A stretch of DNA of 64,000 nt from an uncultured Bacteroidales bacterium (GCA_944326355.1 CALVDO010000007.1:54092-118091); one strand, 5' to 3'. Shown: positions 37,080 to 46,856, counted from the stretch's first letter. The notes: generated by a model from the letters alone, not told the origin. Numbers and translations are program-made.

Positions 37080-38337
37080 AAATCAATATTTCAAAAAGTT
37101 TGTTGTTTTCGTTGATGTATTCGTAGGCGATGTGGTGGGCGTCCATTCTCTTCATCAGCGCCAGATAGTCCTCTTTCGAGGCCACTTCTATTCCTATCAG
37201 TGCCGGCCCCTCCTCCTTGTTGGTCTTTTTGATGTACTGGATGTAGACAAGGTCGTCGGTCGGGCCTATCACGTCTCTGACGAATGAGAGGATGGCTCCT
37301 GACTTCTGCGGGAACGAGATTATGAAATAATGCTTGAGCCCTTCGTAGAGCAGGGATTTCTCGCGGATCTCCTCCATTCTCGTGATGTCGTTGTTGCTTC
37401 CGCTCACGATGCATCCCACTCTCTTGTCCCTGATCTTGTCGGCATAGAATCTGAGAGCCGCAGTGGCGAGAGCTCCCGCAGGCTCAACGACAATCGCGCT
37501 CTTGTTGTACATTTCTATTATCATGGAGCATACTGCTCCCTCCGGCACTGCCACAATGTCGTCGAGCACCTGACGGCACACCTCGAATGTGTATTCTCCG
37601 GCCTTCTTTACGGCCGCTCCGTCCACGAACTTGTCTATGTGCTCGAGCTCAACCACTTCGCCTTTCTCGATGGCCGTCTTCATGCACGCCGCACCTGCCG
37701 GCTCCACGCCTATGAGCTTGACTCCCGGCCATACCTGCCGCAGGTATGCCCCGACTCCAGACGCGAGCCCGCCGCCGCCGATAGGGATGAACACGTAGTC
37801 AAGAGGCTCTTTGCACTGCTGGGCCATCTCCAGACCGATCGTGCCCTGACCTTCGATGATCTTGGGGTCGTCAAAAGGCGGAATGAAGGTCTTGCCGCTC
37901 TTCTGCGCATATTCGATGGCCGCATTGTTGGCCGCATCGAAAGTGTCTCCTGTCAGGACAATGTCTATATATTCCCTGCCGAACATCTTGACCTGCTCGA
38001 TCTTCTGCTTCGGAGTGGTTGTAGGCATATAGATGGAGCCCATGATCCTGAGCTTGTTGCATGAGAATGCCACTCCCTGGGCATGGTTGCCTGCACTGGC
38101 GCAGACAATGCCGTATTTCAGCACGTCCGGAGAAAGGGAGCGTATCTTGTTGTAGGCGCCGCGTATCTTGTACGACCTCACCATCTGCAGATCCTCTCTC
38201 TTCAGATATATCTCGGCGCCGTATTTTGCGGAGAGATTGTCGTTCCTCATCATCGGTGTCGGCTGAAGAATCTCGCCGAGAACCCCCGCCGCCGTCTGAA
38301 TGTCATCGGTTGACGGAAAATATTTCTCTTCAGACAT
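37078..38337 (-). CDS. ilvA: Threonine ammonia-lyase (threonine dehydratase)
   Basis: 419 residues. Deaminates threonine to 2-oxobutanoate, the first step toward isoleucine. Fold-type II PLP enzyme: PLP lysine in 'VRSYKIRGAYNK', glycine loop 'VCASAGNHAQGVA', 'VFIPIGGGGLASGV', 'GCIVSGSNNDI'. Residues about 330-419 form an ACT-like regulatory domain ('HYFIISFPQKSGAILSF'), of the short single-ACT type. Operon with ilvE. An overlap with a Bacteroidetes -7 box upstream (38382-38375) supports the start at 38337. Confidence 0.95.
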   Translation of the reverse strand: MSEEKYFPSTDDIQTAAGVLGEILQPTPMMRNDNLSAKYGAEIYLKREDLQMVRSYKIRGAYNKIRSLSPDVLKYGIVCASAGNHAQGVAFSCNKLRIMGSIYMPTTTPKQKIEQVKMFGREYIDIVLTGDTFDAANNAAIEYAQKSGKTFIPPFDDPKIIEGQGTIGLEMAQQCKEPLDYVFIPIGGGGLASGVGAYLRQVWPGVKLIGVEPAGAACMKTAIEKGEVVELEHIDKFVDGAAVKKAGEYTFEVCRQVLDDIVAVPEGAVCSMIIEMYNKSAIVVEPAGALATAALRFYADKIRDKRVGCIVSGSNNDITRMEEIREKSLLYEGLKHYFIISFPQKSGAILSFVRDVIGPTDDLVYIQYIKKTNKEEGPALIGIEVASKEDYLALMKRMDAHHIAYEYINENNKLFEILI

Positions 38338-38374
38338 TTCCTTATATTTTTACGCTTTTTATTTTGATGGTGTA

Positions 38375-38382
38375 CAAAAATA
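38375..38382 (-). promoter_or_regulatory. Candidate -7 box of ilvA-ilvE
   Basis: TATTTTTG on the minus strand matches TAnnTTTG and lies 37 bp before the ilvA start in an A/T-rich 103-bp gap; no clear -33 box. Confidence 0.42.
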
Positions 38383-38440
38383 TGATGAAAATGGATATTT
38401 TCCTAATGATTTTTATGTTTTATCCGCTCTCTTTCTAATC

Positions 38441-39115
38441 TCAGTCCATCATGATGAGGGCTATCGACCTGTGACTGAATTCGAGCCGCACGGTGTCTTC
38501 AGAGGCCCTGTTGAGAGAGGCTTTCCACCAGTTGTCGAAAATTACTCCGTCAGTCGGCCATACGAGGCCTTGGGAGCGTATCTTCAGCGAGTTGTCAGGA
38601 GAGAAGATGGATATTCTCCTGCCCTGTCCGCACTGAAACTCTATGGTGTCCGTAACGGCGAAGATGGTCTCGGTGTCGGAGATCATGTCCACGGATATGC
38701 CCATCGCGTCGAGGTCGTATGTGCGGGCATACTCCATAAGCAGGGAGACGTTGCCTATCGTGTGGTCGGTCCGCCCTCCGGTCGCTCCGATTATGTGGAT
38801 GAATGAGACGTCCGGCCACCTCTTGAGAATATATGTGAAGGCCTTGGTCTGGTCGTTGGTCTCCTGTTCGGACTCCCGGACCATGATGTCCGAGTATTCC
38901 TTCCTCCTTTTCTCGGAGATTGAATCCATGTCCCCTATTACCGCATCGGGGAGCTTCAGCCGGCCGAAAATCTTTTCCGATGCCTTCAGGTATCTGTCGA
39001 ATGCCCCGTCACAGCAGACCGTCACGTCCGCGCTTCTCATTATGTATTTCGGGTATTCTCCTCTGGGGAATCTCCCGTTCGCAATTATGACAGCAGTCTT
39101 TCCCATCTCCGTCAT
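38441..39115 (-). CDS. thiN: Thiamine pyrophosphokinase
   Basis: 224 residues. Transfers pyrophosphate from ATP to thiamine, giving thiamine diphosphate. Motifs: 'VCCDGAFDRYL', 'AVIGDMDSIS', 'QETNDQTKAFTY' and 'GATGGRTDHTIGN', which together form the substrate and Mg-ATP sites of the TPK fold; the C-terminal beta domain ('GRRISIFSPDNSLKI') is complete. Its ATG overlaps the stop of the upstream fusion gene (ATGA), so translation is coupled. No thiamine riboswitch was seen. Confidence 0.92.
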   Translation of the reverse strand: MTEMGKTAVIIANGRFPRGEYPKYIMRSADVTVCCDGAFDRYLKASEKIFGRLKLPDAVIGDMDSISEKRRKEYSDIMVRESEQETNDQTKAFTYILKRWPDVSFIHIIGATGGRTDHTIGNVSLLMEYARTYDLDAMGISVDMISDTETIFAVTDTIEFQCGQGRRISIFSPDNSLKIRSQGLVWPTDGVIFDNWWKASLNRASEDTVRLEFSHRSIALIMMD

Positions 39116-41577
39116 TCGGCCTCTTGAGCCGCTTCCTCAGTGCAGACTTTCCATGTCTCGGGATCTCTGAATCCGGCCAGAAACTCCTTGACGTGCATTC
39201 TCCTCTTGCCCGAGATCTGAAGCTCGGTCACAGACACTGCTCCGTCCGCGGTCGTGAACGCAAGCCACTCCCTGCCGTCCGAAAGCAGCGTTCCCGCTCC
39301 GGATTCCGGCATCTTTCTGCCGCTCTCGGCGAGCTTTGCCCTGAGCGTCGCGGCGTCAGTCTTTTCCGACGCAAAGATCTTCATCTGAATCTGTCTTCCG
39401 TCTTCGGAGACAAGCTGTGTGAACGCTCCCGGGTACGGGCTCAGTCCTCTTATGAGATTGTGGATGTCCCTGGTCCTGCCGTCCCACTTTATCCGGCAGA
39501 GCTCCCTGGTGAGCTTCGGAGCCGGCTTGAGGACTTCGTCTCCCTGAATGAACTCCTTTTGGAAGCGCAGCTCCAGATTGCCTTCGAGGATGGTCTCGAC
39601 GGTCTGGACCACCACTTTCGCGCCGAGGTCCATGAGCTTGTCATGCAGGTCTCCCGCATTGTCCTCGTCCTCTATCCGGCACTGTTCGCGGAAGATCACC
39701 TTTCCTGTGTCCATACCGTCGTCTATCATGAAAGTGGTGACTCCGGACATGTGTTCGCCGTTGATTATCGCCCAGTTGATCGGAGCGGCACCTCTGTACT
39801 GAGGCAGCAGGGCCGCATGGAGGTTGAACGTGCCGAGTCTCGGGATTTCCCATACCTCTCTCGGAAGCATTCGGAACGCTACCACCACGATAAGGTCCGG
39901 TTTCCATGCCTTGAGGCTGGCGATGAATCCGGGATCCTTGAGTGACGCCGGCTGCAGTATCGGCAGTCCGCGCCCGAGGGCGAATCTCTTGACCGCGCTC
40001 TCGTTCACCTTAAGCCCTCTGCCGCTGGCCTTGTCGGCGACCGTCACCACTCCGACTACATTGTACTTCTTGTCTATCAGCTCCTTGAGCGGGGCTACCG
40101 CAAACTCCGGCGTGCCCATGTATACGATTCTGGTTCTTCTTGTAGTGCCCATTATCTTCATCTTAACTTTCTTGAACCATGTCTTCATGCTGTCGACGCT
40201 GAAGATGGACGAGTCGTTGATTGCCTTCCAGGTGAGGAAGATGCCTATCGGGAACAGCACCACCGACGATATGAATACTCCGGCGGCTGCGGAGACCGCG
40301 CCGTCATTGGCGAGCTTCGTGCCGGATATGTCTATCACCCAGTACGCCACGAAGAACAGTACCGAGATTATGGCCGGCGTGCCCAGTCCTCCTTTTCTGA
40401 TGAGGGCTCCGAGCGGAGCTCCTATGAAGAAGAAGATGAAGCAGGCCACCGCCACGGCAAACTTCTTCAGCATCTCGACGTCTATTCTCCGCAGGGTGTA
40501 GGTATGGTAGAACGTCTCCCTTCCGAAGGTCGTCAGTGTGGAGACGTATTCGTTGATCTGGGATATGGCTCTCTCGTAGGCACGCATCTCCTCGCCGATT
40601 GTATCCCATTTGCCCATCTCCTCGCAGACGAACGGTCTCGAGATTCCGCTTTTTCTGGAGGTGTCGAGCTGTCTGCCGAAGAGCAGGGTGCTTCCCGACA
40701 TGAGTTTCTTCAGCTGTTCGGCCCGGGTGTCTGCGTTCAGCCCTCCGATTGAGTCCCTTCCGTGGGTCAGCTGCTTGAGATTCATCGACTTCACCTCATC
40801 TCCGAATCTCGCCTCATCAGACTTCTGGAAGGCGTAGTTCTCGAGCGAGATCACGAGATCCTGCCGCTCGAACTCTATCTTCTGGAGCTGGTATGTCGTG
40901 TCCCTGTACTTTCTTGTATTGGTCTCCTCGTAGTTCGCCCCGCTGTAGAGAGTGAACGTGAGGTATGACTTGTCCTTGGACATGTTCATCAGCGCCGAGT
41001 CGGCAAGAGTCAGGCTCGTGTTGCCCCTGTTGTTGCCGGAATGGTTGTACACCATCACGTCGTACATCATTCCGGAGTCGTCGTTGCGCTCGTTGACCCT
41101 GAGTACATAGCCCTCGATGCCGTCATAGAACGTGCCCGTCGGAATCTTGATTTCCTCCTTGGTCCTGCCGATGTCGTCTCTGAGGGTGAATATCTTGTTG
41201 TATGCCACAGGCACGAGGTCATTTGTGGCGAAAAAAGTGCCGACGCTTATGATGAATGAAGTGATCATGAGCGGGGTCAGCACCCTCTTCAGGGAAATGC
41301 CGGCCGCCTTGATCGCGAGAAGTTCGTTGTTCTCTCCCATCGTCCCCAGGGTCATCATGGAGGAAAGGAGAGTGGCAAGCGGCAGGGAAAGCGGCAGCAG
41401 TGTCGCGCATCCCCACCCGAGAAATTCAAGTATGACCTTCATGCTCAGGCCTTTCCCGACCAGCTCATCGATGTACAGCCAGAGAAACTGCATCATCAGG
41501 ATGAAAATGACCACGAAAAGGATCGCGAAAAACGGCCCTATGAAAGATTTGAGTATGAAAATGTCAAGCTTCTTCAT
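39112..41577 (-). CDS. fmt: Fusion: LptF/LptG family permease + methionyl-tRNA formyltransferase
   Basis: One uninterrupted 821-codon frame. Residues 1 to about 460 are a complete LptF/G permease: three N-terminal helices (about 12-35, 58-80, 100-125), a soluble region (about 140-360) and three C-terminal helices (about 382-398, 407-423, 433-449). After a basic linker ('MKTWFKKVKMKI') residues 476-821 form a complete methionyl-tRNA formyltransferase: 'TRIVYMGTPEFAVAPL', N585 and H587 in 'FNLHAALLPQYRGAAPINW', D623 in 'DDGMDTGKV', and the C-terminal OB-type domain. Counted from M476 these are N110, H112, D148, each four after E. coli Fmt N106, H108, D144. Translation could also start internally at ATG 40152 (M476), though no strong ribosome site precedes it. 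Lies 56 bp after alaS and overlaps thiN. Fusion may be real or a lost stop codon. Confidence 0.85.
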   Translation of the reverse strand: MKKLDIFILKSFIGPFFAILFVVIFILMMQFLWLYIDELVGKGLSMKVILEFLGWGCATLLPLSLPLATLLSSMMTLGTMGENNELLAIKAAGISLKRVLTPLMITSFIISVGTFFATNDLVPVAYNKIFTLRDDIGRTKEEIKIPTGTFYDGIEGYVLRVNERNDDSGMMYDVMVYNHSGNNRGNTSLTLADSALMNMSKDKSYLTFTLYSGANYEETNTRKYRDTTYQLQKIEFERQDLVISLENYAFQKSDEARFGDEVKSMNLKQLTHGRDSIGGLNADTRAEQLKKLMSGSTLLFGRQLDTSRKSGISRPFVCEEMGKWDTIGEEMRAYERAISQINEYVSTLTTFGRETFYHTYTLRRIDVEMLKKFAVAVACFIFFFIGAPLGALIRKGGLGTPAIISVLFFVAYWVIDISGTKLANDGAVSAAAGVFISSVVLFPIGIFLTWKAINDSSIFSVDSMKTWFKKVKMKIMGTTRRTRIVYMGTPEFAVAPLKELIDKKYNVVGVVTVADKASGRGLKVNESAVKRFALGRGLPILQPASLKDPGFIASLKAWKPDLIVVVAFRMLPREVWEIPRLGTFNLHAALLPQYRGAAPINWAIINGEHMSGVTTFMIDDGMDTGKVIFREQCRIEDEDNAGDLHDKLMDLGAKVVVQTVETILEGNLELRFQKEFIQGDEVLKPAPKLTRELCRIKWDGRTRDIHNLIRGLSPYPGAFTQLVSEDGRQIQMKIFASEKTDAATLRAKLAESGRKMPESGAGTLLSDGREWLAFTTADGAVSVTELQISGKRRMHVKEFLAGFRDPETWKVCTEEAAQEAE

Positions 41578-41633
41578 CTGCGTGTTCGTCGTGAGTCCGC
41601 ACCTCAGGCGTCAGGACCTTATGTGCGGGCAGG

Positions 41634-44264
41634 TCACTGTTTCCGCGTGGCGAGCTCCACGAGGCGGTTGAGGGCATCCTCAAGTCCGGCAGTCTCCTTT
41701 CCGCCCGCCGTGGCCAGGCCCGGCTGGCCGCCTCCTCCTCCAAGAATCAGGCCCGCAGCCTCCCGGATGTCTTTTGAGGCATTGCGTCCCGCTTCGACAA
41801 GGTCCGGAGAATACATCAGCAGCAGCTGCGGCCTTCCCTCATATTCGTAGGCTCCGGCTATCGCCATGTTGGTAGTCTCCTTCTGTATCATGAATGCGGC
41901 GTTCTTCAGCATCGTCGGATCGACTGAACGGGTGAATGTGATGACGTTCACTCCGTTGATCTCCCTGCTGTTCTCAAGAAGGGACTTCTTCAGGGCCGCA
42001 GCCTTCTCCCTGACTATCGCCTCCATCTCCTTCTTGAAATGCTCGTTCTCCTCGATGAGCCTGCGGATGGATGCGGCAAGGTCCGGAGCGTTGTTGAAGA
42101 GAGCCTTCGCCGACCTGATCATGTTGTCCATGGCGTCCACCACTTTTTCCGCGTCGACTCCGGTGGCGGCTTCGATCCTGCGCACGCCTGCGGCGATGGC
42201 CGACTCGGACACTATCTTGAAGTAGCCTATCTGTCCCGTGGCCGCAACGTGCGTTCCTCCGCAGAGCTCCACTGACTCTCCGAACTTCACGACTCTCACC
42301 CTGTCGCCGTATTTCTCTCCGAAGAGGGCCATGGCGCCCATTCCCAGAGCCTCCTCCATTGTCGCCGAGCGGTTCTCCTCAAGCGGGCTGTTGAGCCTGA
42401 TGAGCTCGTTCACCCTTCTCTCCACGAGGTCGATCTGCTCGTCGGAAAGTTTCTCGAAGTGGGAGAAGTCGAAGCGGAAATAGTCGGGAGCCACATACGA
42501 GCCCTTCTGCTCCACATGCGTGCCGAGGATTTCCCTCAGAGCCTTGTGCAGCAGGTGTGTGGCCGTGTGGTTGGCCGTTATCCGGAGTCTTCTCTCCCTG
42601 TCCACCTGCAGGGTGAACTTCCCTTCGCAGCAGGCAGGTATCTTCTCCGCTATGTGTATGGTGAGATTGTTCTCCTTTATCGTGTTGAGTATGCGTACGG
42701 TCTCCCCGTCCTCGGCGATGATGACGCCGGTGTCGCCCACCTGGCCTCCCATCTCGGCGTAGAACGGAGTCCTGTCGAACACGAGCTGGAACATCGTCCT
42801 GTTCTTGGCCTTGACCGTGCGGTGGCGGAGAAGGACGGCGCCGCTGACTTCGGTCCCGTCATATCCGGTGAACTCCACGCTGTCGCTGCGGTGGAATTCC
42901 ACCCAGTCTCCGGATTCGAGGGCAGTGGCGTTTCTCGCCCTCTCCTTCTGCTTCTGAAGCTCCTTCTCGAAGCCCTCGATGTCTGTCCTGAACCCGTTTT
43001 CCGAGGCGATAAGCTCGCTCAGGTCCACAGGGAATCCGTATGTGTCATAGAGGGTGAAGGCGTCCGCCCCGCTGATGAGCTTCGTTTCCTTTGACTTCTC
43101 CATGATGGCGTCCATCAGCCTGATGCCCCTGTCGAGAGTCCTGAGGAACGCCATCTCCTCCTCCTGGATGACTTTCTCGATGAGCTGGCGCTGAGCCGTT
43201 ATCTCAGGATAGGACTCGCCCATGTCGTCCGCGAGCTGTCCCACGAGGCGGCAGAGGAACGGCTCGTTGAATCCGAGGAAGGTGTAGCCGTATCTGACGG
43301 CCCTTCTGAGGATACGCCTGATGACATAGCCCGCCTTGACGTTGGACGGAAGCTGACCGTCCGCTATGGAGAAACTGATTGCCCTGATGTGGTCGGCGAT
43401 CACGCGCATCGCCACCCCCGTCTTCTCGGACTCTCCGTATGAATGTCCCGACAGCTCCTCGATCTTGCGGATCATGCCGGTGAACACGTCGGTATCGTAG
43501 TTGCTTGTCTTGCCCTGAAGTGTCATGCAGAGCCTTTCGAAGCCCATTCCTGTGTCCACGTTCTTGTTCGGAAGCGGCTCCAGATGCCCGTCCGCCTTCC
43601 TGTTGAACTGCATGAACACCAGGTTCCATATCTCGATGACGAGATGGTGTCCCTTGTTGACGAGCTCCCTTCCCGGCACTGCGGCCCTCTCCTCGTCACT
43701 TCTGAGGTCGATATGAATCTCGCTGCACGGGCCGCACGGGCCGGTGTCTCCCATCTCCCAGAAGTTGTCATGCCTGTTGCCGAAGAGAATCCTGTCCTCA
43801 GGAAGATACTTCTTCCATTCCTCGAGCGCCTCGGCGTCCATCTCCGTGCCGTCCTCGGCGTCTCCCTCGAACACGGTGGCATAGAGCTTTTCCTTGTCTA
43901 TCCCGTACACTTCCGTGAGCAGCTCCCAGGCCCAGGCTATCGCCTCCTTCTTGAAGTAGTCTCCGAAGCTCCAGTTGCCGAGCATCTCGAACATCGTGTG
44001 GTGGTAGGAATCGTGCCCGACCTCTTCGAGGTCATTGTGCTTGCCGCTGACTCTCAGACATTTCTGGCTGTCTGTCACTCTCTTGTGCTTCGGCGTCCCG
44101 TTGCCGAGGAACAGGTCCTTAAACTGGTTCATGCCCGCATTGGTGAACATGAGCGTAGGGTCGTTCTTCACCACCATCGGAGCCGACGGCACCACAGTAT
44201 GGCCCTTTGACGCGAAAAAGTCAAGGAAGGCCTGTCTTATCTCTTTGGAAGTCATTTCTTTCAT
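41634..44264 (-). CDS. alaS: Alanyl-tRNA synthetase
   Basis: 876 residues, full length. Class II synthetase core at the N-terminus ('[20 protein letters not shown]', '[18 protein letters not shown]'), a tRNA-recognition region, the editing domain with H566-x3-H570 ('[12 protein letters not shown]') and C668 of 'CGGTH', and a C-terminal C-Ala domain ending '[20 protein letters not shown]'. Cytosolic. First gene of a likely minus-strand operon alaS / lptF-fmt / thiN, which is divergent from the M23 peptidases. Confidence 0.97.
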   Translation of the reverse strand: MKEMTSKEIRQAFLDFFASKGHTVVPSAPMVVKNDPTLMFTNAGMNQFKDLFLGNGTPKHKRVTDSQKCLRVSGKHNDLEEVGHDSYHHTMFEMLGNWSFGDYFKKEAIAWAWELLTEVYGIDKEKLYATVFEGDAEDGTEMDAEALEEWKKYLPEDRILFGNRHDNFWEMGDTGPCGPCSEIHIDLRSDEERAAVPGRELVNKGHHLVIEIWNLVFMQFNRKADGHLEPLPNKNVDTGMGFERLCMTLQGKTSNYDTDVFTGMIRKIEELSGHSYGESEKTGVAMRVIADHIRAISFSIADGQLPSNVKAGYVIRRILRRAVRYGYTFLGFNEPFLCRLVGQLADDMGESYPEITAQRQLIEKVIQEEEMAFLRTLDRGIRLMDAIMEKSKETKLISGADAFTLYDTYGFPVDLSELIASENGFRTDIEGFEKELQKQKERARNATALESGDWVEFHRSDSVEFTGYDGTEVSGAVLLRHRTVKAKNRTMFQLVFDRTPFYAEMGGQVGDTGVIIAEDGETVRILNTIKENNLTIHIAEKIPACCEGKFTLQVDRERRLRITANHTATHLLHKALREILGTHVEQKGSYVAPDYFRFDFSHFEKLSDEQIDLVERRVNELIRLNSPLEENRSATMEEALGMGAMALFGEKYGDRVRVVKFGESVELCGGTHVAATGQIGYFKIVSESAIAAGVRRIEAATGVDAEKVVDAMDNMIRSAKALFNNAPDLAASIRRLIEENEHFKKEMEAIVREKAAALKKSLLENSREINGVNVITFTRSVDPTMLKNAAFMIQKETTNMAIAGAYEYEGRPQLLLMYSPDLVEAGRNASKDIREAAGLILGGGGGQPGLATAGGKETAGLEDALNRLVELATRKQ

Positions 44265-44329
44265 CGTTAAATCCGTCTGTCGTTCACAAATTGACCTGCA
44301 AAATTATAACTTTTTTACGAATAATGGAG

Positions 44330-44337
44330 TATATTTG
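44330..44337 (+). promoter_or_regulatory. Candidate -7 box before the first M23 gene
   Basis: TATATTTG ends only 4 bp before the ATG at 44342, so a transcript starting about 7 bp later would be leaderless or begin inside the gene; the match is perfect but the position is odd, and the box may be fortuitous. Confidence 0.3.
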
Positions 44338-44341
44338 CGAC

Positions 44342-45310
44342 ATGTCCAGACCAAAGAAGTACGTTTTCAACCCGGATACGCTCTCGTACGAAATCACCGA
44401 GAAATCCGCCCGCCGCCGTCTGCTCAAGAGCATCTTCCTCTTCGTGGCAAGCGTCGCGGCGGCCGTTCTGTACGGATGGGTCTATACTTCGGTTCTGGGC
44501 AGGGAGCTTCCCAAGACGGTCATTCTCAGGAAGACCAACGCAAGATGGGCCTCGAAGGTGGAGATGATGAACCGCCAGCTCGACAGGTGCGACGACGTGC
44601 TCTCCTCCCTCGCCATGAGGGACAACGACATCTACCGCTCCGTCTTCGGAATGTATGAGATTCCTTCCGAGGTGAGGAACGCGGGTTTCGGCGGAGTCAA
44701 CCGCTATTCCCATCTTGACGGCTGCAGCCCCCTCCTGAGGCGGACTGCCGTGCGTCTCGACATGCTCACCCGCAAGACATACGTGCAGAGCAAGTCGTTT
44801 GACGAGGTCGCCGCAGTCTCGAAGCGGGCTGGAGACATGGCTCTGTGCGTTCCCGCCATCCCTCCGATATGTCCGGTGCCTGCGTCCTACCACATCTCCA
44901 GCTCATTCGGCTACAGGGTCGATCCTGTCTACGGCCGGAGCGCCTTCCATGAGGGGATGGACTTCGCGATGCCTTCCGGCAATGCGGTCTACTGTACGGC
45001 TGACGGGGTGGTGGAGACGGTGCGTCACGAGTTCTTCGGCTACGGCAACTCCGTCCTGGTCGACCACGGCTTCGGCTACAAGACCAGGTACGCCCACATG
45101 AAGACGATCGCCGTACACGAGGGCATGACCCTCAAGAGGGGCGCCTTCATCGGGGAATCGGGCAATTCCGGCAAGTCGACAGGCCCGCACCTCCATTATG
45201 AGGTCATCTACAAGGGCCGCCCGGTCAATCCGTATAACTACTTCGACCTGAGCATGAACACGGATGAATACATGACTCTCGTCGACAAGGTAAGAAACAG
45301 CGGGTCATGA
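44342..45310 (+). CDS. M23 family metallopeptidase, membrane-anchored, copy 1
   Basis: 322 residues from ATG 44342. Short cytosolic N-terminus, one helix (about 32-52), a coiled stalk (about 60-110), then a C-terminal peptidase M23 domain. Zinc ligands H203 and D207 ('FHEGMDFAMP') and H285 with H283 ('GPHLHYEV') are present, so the enzyme should be active. Cuts peptidoglycan cross-links in the periplasm, or regulates other cell-wall enzymes. Overlaps the second copy by 4 bp. In other Bacteroidetes an M23 gene often sits divergent from alaS; here there are two. Confidence 0.88.
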   Translation: MSRPKKYVFNPDTLSYEITEKSARRRLLKSIFLFVASVAAAVLYGWVYTSVLGRELPKTVILRKTNARWASKVEMMNRQLDRCDDVLSSLAMRDNDIYRSVFGMYEIPSEVRNAGFGGVNRYSHLDGCSPLLRRTAVRLDMLTRKTYVQSKSFDEVAAVSKRAGDMALCVPAIPPICPVPASYHISSSFGYRVDPVYGRSAFHEGMDFAMPSGNAVYCTADGVVETVRHEFFGYGNSVLVDHGFGYKTRYAHMKTIAVHEGMTLKRGAFIGESGNSGKSTGPHLHYEVIYKGRPVNPYNYFDLSMNTDEYMTLVDKVRNSGS

Positions 45311-46266
45311 GCAGCAGGTACGTCTTCGACAAGGACAACTTCAAGGTCCGCAGGGACAGGCCGTCCTTCGGCAGGATATTCCGCCGCTGTCTGAAGTATT
45401 TTGTGGCGAGCATCGCCCTTGCCGTCATCTATTATGCCGTCTTCGCCCTCTTCTTCAGCACCGACACTGAGCGGAGGCTCAGGCATGAGAACCGCATGTA
45501 CGAGAAGCTTTATCCCGAGATGGAGGAGAAGGAGGCTCTTCTCGGAGACGTCGTGGACGAGCTTCAGGCCAGGGACAACGGCATATACGAGGAGATATTC
45601 CATTCTTCGCCGCTCTTTTCCTCCTCTTCCTCTTCCGCCGGGTACGCCGACTTCATTTCCGGGGCAGACACGATTCCGGACGAGGACATCGTGCGTTATT
45701 CCGAGGAAAAACTGCGCGGTGTGGAGGAAGGCGCTTCTGAGGTCACGCGCAATCTGCGTCATATCCTCGACAGGTGCATGGAGCTGAGGGATTCGCTGCC
45801 TCCTCTCAATCTCCCGCTGAGGGATTTCTCCGTCTCGCAGACAGGAGCGTCGGTCGGCGGCAAGATCAATCCGTTCTACAAGGTGGAAGTGCGGCATGAC
45901 GGTCTCGACCTGATCGCTGTGGCGGGTACTCCGGTGTATGCGACTGCGGACGGAGTGGTCACTGATGTCGTCCGCTCCAAGACGGGGCAGGGCAATGTGG
46001 TGACGATTGACCACGGAAACGGCTTCGTGACCCGTTATGCCCATCTGCAGGACATCCTCGTCCGCAAGGGAAGGCGTCTTGAAAAGGGCGACAGGATAGG
46101 CTCTGTGGGCATGTCCGGCAAGTCTTTTGCCCCTCATCTGCATTATGAGGTGATCCGCGACACGCTCGTGGCTGACCCTCTCAACCACTTTTTCGCGGAT
46201 CTGACCCCGGGGAAGTATCTGGACATGATGATTCTCGGCACAAGCATAGCGCAGTCGATGGACTGA
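45307..46266 (+). CDS. M23 family metallopeptidase, membrane-anchored, copy 2
   Basis: 319 residues; start codon overlaps the stop of copy 1 (ATGA). Same plan: basic N-terminus 'SSRYVFDKDNFKVRRDRPSF', one helix (about 30-50), a charged stalk, a Ser-rich stretch ('SPLFSSSSSSAGY', about 100-112), then the M23 domain with H197, D201 ('RHDGLDLIAV'), H277 and H279 ('PHLHYEV'). Catalytic set intact. N-termini of both copies share 'YVF-----Y/F', so they probably arose by duplication and act together in the periplasm. Confidence 0.88.
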   Translation: MSSRYVFDKDNFKVRRDRPSFGRIFRRCLKYFVASIALAVIYYAVFALFFSTDTERRLRHENRMYEKLYPEMEEKEALLGDVVDELQARDNGIYEEIFHSSPLFSSSSSSAGYADFISGADTIPDEDIVRYSEEKLRGVEEGASEVTRNLRHILDRCMELRDSLPPLNLPLRDFSVSQTGASVGGKINPFYKVEVRHDGLDLIAVAGTPVYATADGVVTDVVRSKTGQGNVVTIDHGNGFVTRYAHLQDILVRKGRRLEKGDRIGSVGMSGKSFAPHLHYEVIRDTLVADPLNHFFADLTPGKYLDMMILGTSIAQSMD

Positions 46267-46347
46267 AACAGGCGGCCGTCAGTCCGGATCTTTCGCGGAA
46301 CATGGAGATTCTTTATGCCGGAACGGGCCGTTCTTTGCCGTAAATTT

Positions 46348-46355
46348 CGTATATT
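46348..46355 (+). promoter_or_regulatory. Candidate -7 box of the MerR gene
   Basis: TATATTTG is a perfect -7 box 78 bp before the GTG start. A 13-bp direct-repeat copy (46356-46368) begins on the next base, where a regulator could block or activate transcription. Confidence 0.42.
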
Positions 46356-46770
46356 TGAAAATCTGTAGGCAAATCGGCGGCCTGTGTGCCGGCAATGGAT
46401 GTTGATATACACGACAAAAGACTCTTACAGAAGTGGAAAAGCTTTATTATTCAATAGGAGAAGTTGCAGCGGCTCTGAACGAGAACGTGTCGCTCGTCCG
46501 CTTCTGGACCGAGTCTTTCCCGAAGCTGCTGAAGCCTGTCCGCAATGCGAAAGGCAACAGGATGTACACTGCGGAAGACCTTGAGATATTAAAACAGATA
46601 CATTTCCTCGTCCGAGGCTGCGGTCTCACTCTTGAAGGCGCCTACAAGAAGCTGCTCACCGAGCGCGGCAAGGTCTCCAAGGCCTCCAGAATGATGGAGA
46701 TTCTTCAGGAGCTGCGCGACGAGCTGACCGACGTGAGGCGAAACCTCTGACAAGACAAAAATCTGTAGGC
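46356..46770. repeat. 13-bp perfect direct repeats flanking the MerR gene
   Basis: AAAATCTGTAGGC occurs at 46356-46368 and again at 46758-46770, 402 bp apart, one before and one after merR. The second copy is joined to a 7-bp dyad, CTTTACC (46770-46776) and GGTAAAG (46792-46798), across a 15-bp A/T spacer. Possible operator sites for the encoded regulator. Confidence 0.45.
46433..46750 (+). CDS. MerR family transcriptional regulator
   Basis: 105 residues from a GTG start. Winged helix-turn-helix of the MerR type: 'YYSIGEVAAALNENVSLVRF', 'WTESFPKLLKP', 'RNAKGNRMYTAEDLEILKQI'. A short C-terminal helix would serve dimerisation; there is no effector domain, and no metal-binding cysteines. Genes of this type follow M23/alaS in other Bacteroidetes, so it belongs to the conserved neighbourhood. 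Targets unknown; the flanking 13-bp repeats are candidates. Confidence 0.9.
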   Translation: MEKLYYSIGEVAAALNENVSLVRFWTESFPKLLKPVRNAKGNRMYTAEDLEILKQIHFLVRGCGLTLEGAYKKLLTERGKVSKASRMMEILQELRDELTDVRRNL

Positions 46771-46856
46771 TTTACCTATTATATATTATGTGGTAAAGAA
46801 TTGTAGATTTGATTTGGAAGAGAAGAGTTTGGTTTATAATATCTGAATTTTGTGCT

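Noticed and set aside
38338..38440. Thiamine riboswitch near thiN
   Set aside because: No TPP-riboswitch core (CUGAGA...) was found upstream of thiN, which is inside an operon and overlaps the previous gene.
45238..46188. 316-codon minus-strand frame opposite the second M23 gene
   Set aside because: Shadow of a conserved zinc peptidase, no family features.
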